Source: Methanobacteriota archaeon (GTDB lineage Archaea > Thermoplasmatota > Thermoplasmata > RBG-16-68-12 > SOIM01). From it: DNA of 32,554 bases. Location of the stretch: contig CP070767.1 of assembly GCA_020345725.1 (NCBI GenBank), forward strand, positions 101,782 through 134,335. Reading direction: 5' to 3'. The position numbers were made by a program, and so were the translations under genes. The notes below the pieces were generated by a model that saw only the letters and a list, made by a program, of their open reading frames with translations, was not told the origin of the DNA and made no database searches. Positions 1 through 6,725 of this stretch are shown here, piece after piece. The number at the start of each line of letters is the position of its first letter. Within the stretch, counting starts at the first letter, position 1.

Positions 1-461
1 CGGGAGGAGAGGAAACTGTCACAAGGTCTTTCGAGCATCCCAGAATAAAGGTATCAGTTGGGAAGAAGAGCGCAGTGGTATCGATTGAATACCCGTCAAA
101 GGCTGACATGGCTCTGGTGGGCACGATCACTTCCCACATCAGGAACATGGTCAAGGGCGTGACGGAAGGTTTCCAGTACAAGATGAAGATAGTGTACTCT
201 CACTTCCCGATCAAGGCGTCGGTGAGGGGCCAGGAATTCGTGGTAGAGAACTTCCTCGGTGAGAGGAGCCCGAGAATTGCCAAGATACTAGGGAGAACGC
301 AAGTGCAGGTCAACGGTGACGAGGTCACCTTGACAGGACCGAACGTCGAGGACGTTGGACAATCCGCCGCGAACATAGAGCAGGTCACGATGATCAAGGG
401 CTACGACCCAAGGGTCTTCCAGGACGGCATCTACATAGTCCAGAAAGGTAAGGAGGAATAG
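1..461 (+). CDS. rpl6: Large ribosomal subunit protein uL6 (L6), 5' end cut off
   Basis: Ribosomal protein uL6 binds 23S rRNA near the factor-binding site of the large subunit. The reading frame is open from base 3 to the TAG at 459-461, so the gene starts before the window. An internal GTG at 75 is not the true start, because the codons before it read VTRSFEHPRIKVSVGKK, typical archaeal L6 sequence. The C-terminal half contains the family-like segments GFQYKMKIVYSHFP and IYIVQKGK. It is the first visible gene of an archaeal spc-type operon and is followed after 4 bases by eL32. The family call is certain; only the amino end is missing. Confidence 0.96.
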   Translation, partial: GGEETVTRSFEHPRIKVSVGKKSAVVSIEYPSKADMALVGTITSHIRNMVKGVTEGFQYKMKIVYSHFPIKASVRGQEFVVENFLGERSPRIAKILGRTQVQVNGDEVTLTGPNVEDVGQSAANIEQVTMIKGYDPRVFQDGIYIVQKGKEE

Positions 462-465
462 CAGT

Positions 466-1167
466 TTGCCAAAGAAAGAGGAAGAGGATATAGAAATCGT
501 GGACGAAGAAGAAGTCGAGATCGTGGAAGAGGTCAAAGCGAAGAAGGTTACCAAGAAGAAGAAAGCGGTGCCCACTGTTAGTGAAATCAAGAAGGCCAAA
601 AAGGATGAGCTTGTCAAGATGTGTAAAAGCCTTGGCCTCAATCATGAAGGAAAGGCCGCTGAACTTCGCGAGAGACTAGTCAAGTACGTAGAGATAGAGG
701 AAGAAGAAGTGGAAGAAGAGGAAGAGTTGGAAGTAACTGGAGAAGAATTCGTCGTTGCAGTCAAACCCAAGCTTGATAAGAAGACCAAGGAACAGCTGAA
801 ACTCAGGAAGCAGATCGCAGATTCAAGACCCACATTCCGAAGGCAGGAATGGTTCAGATACTCTCGGTTGGGAGAGAGCTGGAGGAAGCCCAGGGTGCTT
901 CATTCCAAGATGAGGAGAGGGTTCGGATACAGGGTCAATCTCGTTTCAACTGGCTATAGAGGCCCCAAGGCGGTGAGAGGTTTCCATCCCTCCGGGTTCC
1001 AGGAAGTGATGGTTCACAGATTGGAAGACCTGGAAGATTTGGACCCCAAAAAGCAGGCCGCCAGGATAGGACCTGCGGTAGGTAGCAGGAAGAGAGAGGA
1101 GATTGAGAAGGCGGCAGACGAGAAAGGAATTAGGATCCTCAACAGGAGCATGATTCATGAATCTTAG
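466..1167 (+). CDS. rpl32e: Large ribosomal subunit protein eL32 with N-terminal acidic and SAP-like extension
   Basis: This is an eL32 protein of the archaeal/eukaryotic large subunit. The 233 residues fall into three parts. Residues 1-36 are very acidic then lysine rich. Residues 38-76 resemble a SAP domain (KKDELVKMCKSLGL, then GKAAELRERLVKYVE), a fold that usually binds nucleic acid. An acidic linker leads to the eL32 core from about residue 104, with WRKPRVLHSKMRRGFGYRV and GYRGPKAVRGFHPSG. The core alone is about the usual archaeal length, so roughly 100 residues are added. The start is TTG at 466, preceded by GGAGG at 452-456. The 3' end overlaps eL19 by 11 bases. The core call is firm; the SAP assignment rests on motif resemblance only. 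Confidence 0.95.
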   Translation: MPKKEEEDIEIVDEEEVEIVEEVKAKKVTKKKKAVPTVSEIKKAKKDELVKMCKSLGLNHEGKAAELRERLVKYVEIEEEEVEEEEELEVTGEEFVVAVKPKLDKKTKEQLKLRKQIADSRPTFRRQEWFRYSRLGESWRKPRVLHSKMRRGFGYRVNLVSTGYRGPKAVRGFHPSGFQEVMVHRLEDLEDLDPKKQAARIGPAVGSRKREEIEKAADEKGIRILNRSMIHES

Positions 1168-1615
1168 GAATCAGAGAAGAATGGCAGCGAGAATCCTGAA
1201 GTGCGGTGAGCACAGAGTCTGGATCCATCCGGACTACACCGAGGACGTCGCCGAAAAAATCACCAGAGCTGACATTCGTGAAGCTATACAGCAACGCCTC
1301 ATCCAAGCAAGGCAGAAGAAGGGAACTTCTAGGACACAGGCGGAAAGGGCACGCGCCCAGAGAAGGAAGGGAAGGCGGAGAGGTCACGGCAGCAGGAAAG
1401 GCAGCAAGAAAGCCAGATACCCCAAGAAGGAGCGGTGGATAAAGACCATCAGACCGATTAGGGAGAGACTGAGAGAGCTGAGAGATAGCCAGAAGATTGA
1501 CGTGAGGACATATCGGGAGTTCTATCGGAAGTCAAAGGGAGGCATGTTCAAGAGCAAATCTCACTTGGAACATCAACTTAGATCGCAGGGACTGATAAAG
1601 GAGGAGGTGGAATGA
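1157..1615 (+). CDS. rpl19e: Large ribosomal subunit protein eL19
   Basis: eL19 is an archaeal/eukaryotic large-subunit protein that helps form an intersubunit bridge. The 152-residue product begins MNLRNQRRMAARILKCGEHR, typical of the family, and has the conserved segment RVWIHPDY and a very basic central stretch (RAQRRKGRRRGHGSRKGSKKAR) followed by a helical tail. The length matches archaeal homologues. ATG 1157 lies 11 bases inside the end of the eL32 gene, and its TGA overlaps the uL18 start by four bases (ATGA), suggesting coupled translation within one operon. Confidence 0.96.
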   Translation: MNLRNQRRMAARILKCGEHRVWIHPDYTEDVAEKITRADIREAIQQRLIQARQKKGTSRTQAERARAQRRKGRRRGHGSRKGSKKARYPKKERWIKTIRPIRERLRELRDSQKIDVRTYREFYRKSKGGMFKSKSHLEHQLRSQGLIKEEVE

Positions 1616-2112
1616 AGCACGGACCCAGATATAGAGTACCCTTCCGAAGGAGAAGGATGGGGAAGACGGATTTCCGCAAGAGGAAGAAACTGCTGACATC
1701 CAAGCTCCCAAGAGCGGTCGTTAGGAATTCGAACAGATATACGAGGGTTCAGTTCGCCACATTCAGCTTAAAAGGCGACTTGGTGGTCGCATCTGCAATA
1801 TCGAAAGAACTCAAATCATTCGGTTGGAAGCACTCTAACGGAACCACGCCGGCCGCGTATCTGACTGGTTTCTTGGCTGGAAAGAGGGCTTCTAAGGCAG
1901 GACTAAAAAAAGCTGTCCTGGATGTGGGCCGTCACAATCCATCTCGAGGCTCCAAGGTCTTTGCATCACTCAAAGGCATGGTGGATGCAGGAATCGATGT
2001 TCCACACAGCGAAGAGATATTGCCTTCTGAGGACAGAATCAAGGGAAAGCATTTGGACGAGAAGATAGAGGCAGATTTCGACAAAGTAATGAAGAAACTG
2101 GAGGCTGAGTAG
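1612..2112 (+). CDS. rpl18: Large ribosomal subunit protein uL18
   Basis: uL18 binds 5S rRNA and anchors it to the large subunit. The 166-residue protein starts MKHGPRYRVPFRRRRMGKTD and continues with the 5S-binding style segment DFRKRKKLLTSKLPRAVVRNSN. The family motif GWKHSNGTTPAAYLTG and the region GLKKAVLDVGRH follow. Length and motif order are typical for archaea. The start ATG overlaps the eL19 stop by four bases and the uS5 start lies one base past its TAG, so it sits inside the operon. Confidence 0.96.
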   Translation: MKHGPRYRVPFRRRRMGKTDFRKRKKLLTSKLPRAVVRNSNRYTRVQFATFSLKGDLVVASAISKELKSFGWKHSNGTTPAAYLTGFLAGKRASKAGLKKAVLDVGRHNPSRGSKVFASLKGMVDAGIDVPHSEEILPSEDRIKGKHLDEKIEADFDKVMKKLEAE

Positions 2113-2113
2113 G

Positions 2114-2932
2114 TTGGAGCGGCTTTCACCGGATTGGGTACCGAGGACGAGGTTGGGGCGGAAGGTCCTTGAGGGAGAGATCAAGACAATGAGCGAGGCC
2201 CTCAATTCAGGATTGCCCCTGAGGGAAACCGAGATCGTGGACATATTGCTGCCTGACCTGGAAGATGAAGTTCTTGATGTTAACATGGTTCAGAGAATGA
2301 CAGACTCGGGGAGAAGAGTGAACTTCGTTGTCACTGTCGTAGTAGGTAACGGAGACGGGTTCGTGGGACTCGGAAGGTGCAAGGGACGAGAGGTCGGACC
2401 CACCATTCGCAAGTCCATAGAAATGGCCAAACTGAACATGATAGAGATCAAGAGAGGTTGCGGATCCTGGGAGTGCGGATGCGGGACCGCTCATTCACTA
2501 CCATTTCAAGTTGAAGGTAAGGGAGGATCGGTGGTTGTCACCTTCAAACCATCACCTCAAGGCATTGCGCTAGCTGTTGCAGAGGTCCCAAGACACATTC
2601 TCAGACTTGCAGGTATTCGAGATGCGTGGGGGTTCTCAAAGGGCCATACAAAGACAACCGTCAACTATGCAATAGCCGCCTTCGATGCTCTCAAGAAGAC
2701 TGGATCCACCAAGGTCACAAGGAGACAGTTGGAAGAACTTCACATTGTCACGGGACCGACGGAAGAGCTGAAAATCGAGCCAGAGCCAGAACCCATAGAG
2801 GAATCGGTAGAGGATACAGAGGAGGAAGAAGCACCGACTGAGGAAGAGGTAGAGCCCCCTGAGGTTCCTGAAAAAGAGCCGGAAGAAGAACCATCTGAAG
2901 ATGAGAAGGAAAAAGCGGTGAAGAAGAAATGA
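2114..2932 (+). CDS. rps5: Small ribosomal subunit protein uS5 with long acidic C-terminal tail
   Basis: uS5 of the archaeal/eukaryotic type contributes to the decoding site and mRNA entry channel. The TTG start at 2114 gives a typical N-terminus, DWVPRTRLGRKVLEG. Residues 67-95 carry the S5 RNA-binding motif (VNFVVTVVVGNGDGFVGLG), residues 115-124 the archaeal/eukaryotic signature CGSWECGCG, and residues 150-195 the second S5 subdomain. After about residue 214 comes a tail of nearly 60 residues, mostly Glu and Pro, ending with lysines (KAVKKK). This tail is longer than in most archaeal S5 proteins known to me. Its last codons overlap the uL30 ATG by four bases. The family call is certain; the role of the tail is unknown. 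Confidence 0.96.
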   Translation: MERLSPDWVPRTRLGRKVLEGEIKTMSEALNSGLPLRETEIVDILLPDLEDEVLDVNMVQRMTDSGRRVNFVVTVVVGNGDGFVGLGRCKGREVGPTIRKSIEMAKLNMIEIKRGCGSWECGCGTAHSLPFQVEGKGGSVVVTFKPSPQGIALAVAEVPRHILRLAGIRDAWGFSKGHTKTTVNYAIAAFDALKKTGSTKVTRRQLEELHIVTGPTEELKIEPEPEPIEESVEDTEEEEAPTEEEVEPPEVPEKEPEEEPSEDEKEKAVKKK

Positions 2933-3405
2933 GCTACGCAGCAGTAAGAGTCCGAGGAACCGTCAACATACGCAAGGATATCAAGGACACATTGCAGATG
3001 CTCCGCCTCAACCGCGTGAATCATTGTGTTATCCTACCAAACGACCCTCCAACCGAGGGCATGCTTCGGAAGGTCAAGGACTATATCACATGGGGTGAAC
3101 TGAAACCCGAGGTCCTCGCCAAGCTCATATTGAAGAGAGGACGCTTGGAAGATGGAACGGGCATCAAGGATTCGTACGTCAAGAAGAACACCAAGTTCGG
3201 TTCGATTATAGCATTTGCCAAGGCAGTGTGCGAAGGAAAACAGAAATTCACGGATTTGAAATTGGTCAAGCCAGTGATCCGACTGCATCCTCCGATTAAA
3301 GGTTACGAAGGGGTCAAGAGATCGTTTATCGAAGGTGGAGCTTTGGGATATCGCGGTGACAACATCAACGAGCTGCTTGACAGAATGATTTTCGAGGAGA
3401 AGTAA
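2929..3405 (+). CDS. rpl30: Large ribosomal subunit protein uL30
   Basis: uL30 is a large-subunit protein of about 155 residues in archaea, and the product here is 158. The start SYAAVRVRGTVNIRKDIKDT and the following LRLNRVNHCVILPNDP are typical. Family segments continue with GMLRKVKDYITWGE and LHPPIKGYEGVKRSF near the C-terminus. The ATG overlaps the uS5 TGA by four bases, and uL15 begins one base after the TAA, so translation is probably coupled along the operon. Confidence 0.96.
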   Translation: MSYAAVRVRGTVNIRKDIKDTLQMLRLNRVNHCVILPNDPPTEGMLRKVKDYITWGELKPEVLAKLILKRGRLEDGTGIKDSYVKKNTKFGSIIAFAKAVCEGKQKFTDLKLVKPVIRLHPPIKGYEGVKRSFIEGGALGYRGDNINELLDRMIFEEK

Positions 3406-3406
3406 C

Positions 3407-3847
3407 ATGGGAAGAACGAGGAAGCTCAGGGGAAAGAGAACCCACGGCAGGGGAAAGAAGGCAGGCAGAGGCGCAGGATTACGAGGAGGTAGAGGCAAGG
3501 CCGGCCTTCACAAGCACAAATACATGAGCACTGTCAAGTTCGACCCTGACCATTTTGGCAGACACGGATTCAAGAGACATCCTTCGCTGACCAAGAGGAA
3601 GAAGACGATCAACATTGCGCAGCTCGAGGAGAGCCTGGACAAGCTGATCGAGAAGGGTGTCGCTGAGAAAGGGAAGGAAACAATTAAGATTGACCTCACC
3701 TCCCTGGGCGTGGAGAAGCTCCTCGGAGGTGGGAACGCCACGAGGAAGATGAAGATTATAGTCGCTGAGGCGACAGGCAGAGCAGAGAGCAAGATAGTCG
3801 AAGCAGGCGGAAGTATTGAGAGACAAGAGGAAAAGGCAGAGGAATAG
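3407..3847 (+). CDS. rpl15: Large ribosomal subunit protein uL15
   Basis: uL15 is an assembly and structural protein of the large subunit. The 146-residue product has the expected Gly/Arg/Lys-rich N-terminal extension (RKLRGKRTHGRGKKAGRGAG) that threads into rRNA. The globular part follows with KRHPSLTKRKKTINIAQL, the KLLGGGNATRKMKIIVAEA region, and the C-terminal helix (ESKIVEAGGSIE). Length and motif order fit archaeal L15. It lies one base after uL30 and three bases before secY, the canonical archaeal order. Confidence 0.96.
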   Translation: MGRTRKLRGKRTHGRGKKAGRGAGLRGGRGKAGLHKHKYMSTVKFDPDHFGRHGFKRHPSLTKRKKTINIAQLEESLDKLIEKGVAEKGKETIKIDLTSLGVEKLLGGGNATRKMKIIVAEATGRAESKIVEAGGSIERQEEKAEE

Positions 3848-3850
3848 TAG

Positions 3851-5398
3851 ATGGCAGAAGAAGGTCAGAGTCTCCTCTACAAACTCAGACCCATAACATC
3901 CAGACTTCCAGCAGTGACACGACCCGAGAAATCCGTCCATTTCAGACAGAAAATGGGCTGGGTAGTCCTGATCATTGTTCTCTACTTTGTGATGACCAAT
4001 GTTTTTCTGTACGGTCTCGACCAAGCAGAGACTGTGGACATGTTCGCCAGTTTGAGGGTCATCCTCGCCGGCGCGCAGGGTTCACTGATGCACCTTGGGA
4101 TAGGTCCCATAGTCACTGGGTCAATCATAATGCAGCTCTTTGTGGGCGCCAAGATAATCAAGCTTGACCTGTCAAAAGATGATGACAAGGCGGTATACCA
4201 GGGGACCCAGAAGCTTCTCGTCATAGTCATGATTGTGGTGGAGTCCGTCCCCCAGGTCTTCGGATTCCTCACACCTTCAGGCGCACTGGTGGGGAGCGTC
4301 GGTTTAAACGGGGCTAGGACTGTCATAATAGCGCAGCTCTTCATCGGAAGCTATCTCGTCTTTCTTATGGATGAGGTGGTCTCCAAATGGGGTATAGGCA
4401 GCGGTATCAGCTTGTTCATAGCTTCAGGCGTGGCACAGCAGATATTCGTGGGAACGTTCAACAGGATGCCTGCAAACCCGGGCAGCGATATACCCTCAGG
4501 GACCATTCCCAAGACAATCTATTATTTGAGTCACAACAGCGCCCAGAACATGGCGGCTGGGGGATACGAGGGTCTCCTCCTCGCGAACCCGAACCCCATG
4601 ATCGCGTTGATTGGCACCATCGTGATATTCCTCATTGTGGCCTACGCAGAATCCATGCGAATTGAACTTCCACTAGCGCACGCTACCGTCAGAGGAGCGA
4701 GGGGGAGGTACCCAATCCGACTCATCTATGCCTCCAACATACCCGTAATCCTGATGTCGGCAGTGTTGGCAAACGTAAGTATGTTCTCATTGCTATTCTG
4801 GCAGAACCCGGGTTGGCCCATCGTTGGTCAGAACTGGATGATAGGCGCATACCCATCAATCGAGCAGGCTGAGACCTTGGGCATTAGCCGGACTACACCT
4901 GTTTCGGGAATAGCGTACTACTTATCTACTGTCAATGGCGTAGGTGACTGGCTCCTACCATTAATGAACCCGGATAGCTACGGCTATCTCATGCGGGGCC
5001 ATGCATACTGGCAGGTCCTCACTCATGTCGTTACGTACGCGTCGGTAATGGTCTTGGGTTCGATCCTTTTCGCCAAGTTTTGGATAGAAACGACCAACAT
5101 GGGTCCGGAAGCCGTCGCCAAACAGATTGAGACCAGCGGCATGCAAATACCAGGATTCCGTAGAACGCCAAGGACTTTCAAACGGGTGTTGGAAAGGTAT
5201 ATCCCGGCAGTGACGGTGATTAGCGGAGCTGCCGTCGGCGGTCTGGCTGCCGGAGCTGATATGATCGGAACTGTGGGACAGGCAAGTGGAACCGGGGTCC
5301 TGCTAGCCGTAGGCATCATGATCCAGTTCTATGAGGCAATAGCTAGAGAGAGAATCGAAGAGATGCCAAGACTGATGAGAAGAGTGGTAAAGGGCTAG
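3851..5398 (+). CDS. secY: Preprotein translocase subunit SecY
   Basis: SecY is the channel-forming subunit of the Sec translocon in the cytoplasmic membrane and carries secretory and membrane proteins across or into the bilayer. The 515-residue protein has the archaeal N-terminus (LYKLRPITSRLPAV, amphipathic helix) and about ten hydrophobic segments; the first is near residues 35-55 and the last two are in the final 70 residues. Recognisable SecY features include a plug-region segment with GPIVTGSIIMQLFVG, then YQGTQKLL, VVSKWGIGSGISLFIASGVA, and the C-terminal cytoplasmic end EMPRLMRRVVKG. It is the last gene of the operon visible here; the next gene is convergent. It is the likely route for the two giant exported proteins at the other end of the window. 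Confidence 0.97.
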   Translation: MAEEGQSLLYKLRPITSRLPAVTRPEKSVHFRQKMGWVVLIIVLYFVMTNVFLYGLDQAETVDMFASLRVILAGAQGSLMHLGIGPIVTGSIIMQLFVGAKIIKLDLSKDDDKAVYQGTQKLLVIVMIVVESVPQVFGFLTPSGALVGSVGLNGARTVIIAQLFIGSYLVFLMDEVVSKWGIGSGISLFIASGVAQQIFVGTFNRMPANPGSDIPSGTIPKTIYYLSHNSAQNMAAGGYEGLLLANPNPMIALIGTIVIFLIVAYAESMRIELPLAHATVRGARGRYPIRLIYASNIPVILMSAVLANVSMFSLLFWQNPGWPIVGQNWMIGAYPSIEQAETLGISRTTPVSGIAYYLSTVNGVGDWLLPLMNPDSYGYLMRGHAYWQVLTHVVTYASVMVLGSILFAKFWIETTNMGPEAVAKQIETSGMQIPGFRRTPRTFKRVLERYIPAVTVISGAAVGGLAAGADMIGTVGQASGTGVLLAVGIMIQFYEAIARERIEEMPRLMRRVVKG

Positions 5399-5430
5399 AG
5401 CAGACTCTAATCCAGATTCAAAAGAAGAAC

Positions 5431-6390
5431 CTACATGAGGCCACTGGACATTTCATACATCCCTCTTATCTTGTGAACTGAACTGAGGAACCTGTCCACA
5501 TCAAATGACTTCACATTCTTCAGCAGACTTCTCGCCTGGCCAATGTGCCTATCCCAAAGCTTTTCGAATTTCTTCATTGCAAAAGACTCCACGACCTTGT
5601 GAGCGCTACCGTCATAGACATCCCTAATCTCAACGCCGTCGTTCTCCAATGTGTAGATAGTTGCGAAATTCCCGAATGAAACCTCTTCATTGATTTCCCG
5701 GTCAATTGTGTAGACGTCATTGACAAGCTGCACCGCAATCTGGATGTGATGCAAGGCGGCTCTGAAGTCCGAGAGTTCCTCGTCGTCAAAATCGGGGGAG
5801 AACATCAGGTCCATGGTCATATGTGGTTTCACGTTGAAGTTGTGTGTTCCATATGCGATATATTCCTCGCAGTTACATAAGGAGGGGGTAATATTGATTG
5901 AATAATTGTACCTCTGACATTGGATAAGCTCTCCGATGTCAAAGAGGAAAAGGTCCCTATATTGGTAGAACTGGGGACTGGTTCTGAGGAAGGCCATAAT
6001 CTCATTCCAAGCTGACCGCGCCAGGGATAAGGGAGAAGTCTCGCCTTTCTCACACATCAGAAAGACGCCCAGTTCTTCCTCATGAGGCACTGTTGATATC
6101 TTGTCCAGTAGCTTCCTGTCCTTGTACTTATCCACAACATCATCGATCAGGACAGTGAAGAGAGTAGTTAGGTTCTTGGCGTGGATCAACTTTCCACGGT
6201 ATCGATCAGGGACACAGGAGAGAGTAGTGATTTCATTGGCTTTCTTCATGGCCTCCCAGAGCGTCATGGTTCTTAGGCCATTCCTTACGAGCATCGGGAA
6301 GAGTTCGTTCCTGTTCTCGAATTTCATCGCCTCAAATATGTCTATTGGCTTGATGATCTCCTCGATCATTCCACCAACGGATGTTTCCAT
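5431..6390 (-). CDS. Class I terpene synthase-like protein
   Basis: The 319-residue protein looks like a class I terpene cyclase, which ionises a prenyl diphosphate with Mg2+ and cyclises it. Two metal-binding motifs are visible at family spacing: DDVVD at residues 83-87, and NDVYTIDRE at 224-232, matching the NSE/DTE pattern (N)D(V)x(T)xxxE. After the second comes NEEVSFGNFATIYTLEN, like the G..N.V stretch of bacterial cyclases. The length is close to bacterial sesquiterpene synthases. Odd points: the arginine expected about 46 residues before the NSE motif (pyrophosphate sensor) is Ile178, and no RY pair is evident near the C-terminus. A prenyl-chain synthase is less likely because there is no second DDxxD. 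It is convergent with secY and divergent from an RHH regulator. Substrate unknown. Confidence 0.72.
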   Translation of the reverse strand: METSVGGMIEEIIKPIDIFEAMKFENRNELFPMLVRNGLRTMTLWEAMKKANEITTLSCVPDRYRGKLIHAKNLTTLFTVLIDDVVDKYKDRKLLDKISTVPHEEELGVFLMCEKGETSPLSLARSAWNEIMAFLRTSPQFYQYRDLFLFDIGELIQCQRYNYSINITPSLCNCEEYIAYGTHNFNVKPHMTMDLMFSPDFDDEELSDFRAALHHIQIAVQLVNDVYTIDREINEEVSFGNFATIYTLENDGVEIRDVYDGSAHKVVESFAMKKFEKLWDRHIGQARSLLKNVKSFDVDRFLSSVHKIRGMYEMSSGLM

Positions 6391-6430
6391 TATTCCAGCT
6401 CCCCTGTTATCATTATCGATAAGGATAATA

Positions 6431-6477
6431 TGCTACATCTATATATAATTTGCTACATTTTCTATCAATTGCTACAT
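6431..6477. promoter_or_regulatory. Three direct TGCTACAT repeats, probable operator array
   Basis: The octamer TGCTACAT occurs at 6431-6438, 6451-6458 and 6470-6477, all in the same direction with start-to-start spacings of 20 and 19 bp, about two helical turns. The intervening DNA is AT rich. The array lies between the terpene-synthase-like gene (-) and the RHH regulator gene (+). The first two copies flank a TATA-like element for the minus-strand gene. RHH proteins commonly bind short direct or inverted repeats in phase and control their own genes, so this is a strong candidate operator. Binding by the neighbouring protein is inferred. Confidence 0.7.
6441..6449 (-). promoter_or_regulatory. 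TATA box of the terpene-synthase-like gene
   Basis: Read on the minus strand, the bases give ATTATATAT, a good archaeal TATA element. It is about 50 bp before the ATG at 6390, so transcription would start near 6415 and leave a leader of about 25 bases. It sits between the first two TGCTACAT repeats, so a protein on the repeats would block TBP/TFB. Confidence 0.5.
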
Positions 6478-6496
6478 ATCTTAACAGGAAAAAGAT

Positions 6497-6506
6497 AGAA
6501 ATATCA
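6497..6506 (+). promoter_or_regulatory. TATA-like element of the RHH regulator gene
   Basis: The sequence AGAAATATCA, preceded by the purine-rich BRE-like GGAAAAAGAT, ends about 22 bases before ATG 6528. That spacing fits leaderless transcription, and no Shine-Dalgarno sequence precedes the ATG. The third TGCTACAT copy ends about 20 bp upstream of it, which would allow autoregulation. Confidence 0.4.
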
Positions 6507-6527
6507 CTTCGTTGATTAGCCTACGAG

Positions 6528-6725
6528 ATGAAGAATGAAGGGCCCGGGAAAGCCCAATACAACATCAGAATCGATGCCGAACTATTGAGAAGATACAAAG
6601 AATTCTGCGAAGACAATGGATTAGATCCTCAGGGTCAGGTCATTAACTTCATGAGAAGAATGGTGGAGTCTGGATTCTCGTTCCAGGACAAACTATGGGA
6701 AGTGCTGACAAAGGACGTGAAGTGA
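6528..6725 (+). CDS. Ribbon-helix-helix (CopG/Arc-like) transcriptional regulator
   Basis: This 65-residue protein fits the ribbon-helix-helix fold, a dimeric DNA-binding fold of small prokaryotic repressors. Residues 9-15 (AQYNIRI) form the expected N-terminal strand. Helix one (DAELLRRYKEFCEDNG) follows, then the turn LDPQGQV and helix two (INFMRRMVESGF), and a short amphipathic tail ends at residue 65. The gene is divergent from the terpene-synthase-like gene, and three TGCTACAT repeats lie in the shared 137-bp gap, so it probably controls that gene and itself. Its TGA at 6723-6725 abuts the end of the convergent DUF835 gene. An antitoxin role is less likely because no toxin gene is adjacent. 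Confidence 0.72.
   Translation: MKNEGPGKAQYNIRIDAELLRRYKEFCEDNGLDPQGQVINFMRRMVESGFSFQDKLWEVLTKDVK

Noticed and set aside
1206-1442. Small plus-strand frame inside eL19
   Set aside because: It overlaps the eL19 gene in another frame and has no supporting motif or start signal.
3479-4024. Long minus-strand reading frame across uL15 and secY
   Set aside because: It is antisense to two well-conserved genes, has no recognisable domain and no promoter or ribosome-binding signal.
5431-6390. Prenyl-chain (FPP/GGPP) synthase instead of terpene cyclase
   Set aside because: There is one aspartate-rich motif, and the second site is of NSE type rather than DDxxD. The typical chain-length synthase segments (GGKR, RP) are not seen.
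6431-6477. TGCTACAT repeats as a small CRISPR array
   Set aside because: The repeated unit is only 8 bases with 11-12 bp between copies, and no cas genes are present. An operator array fits better.
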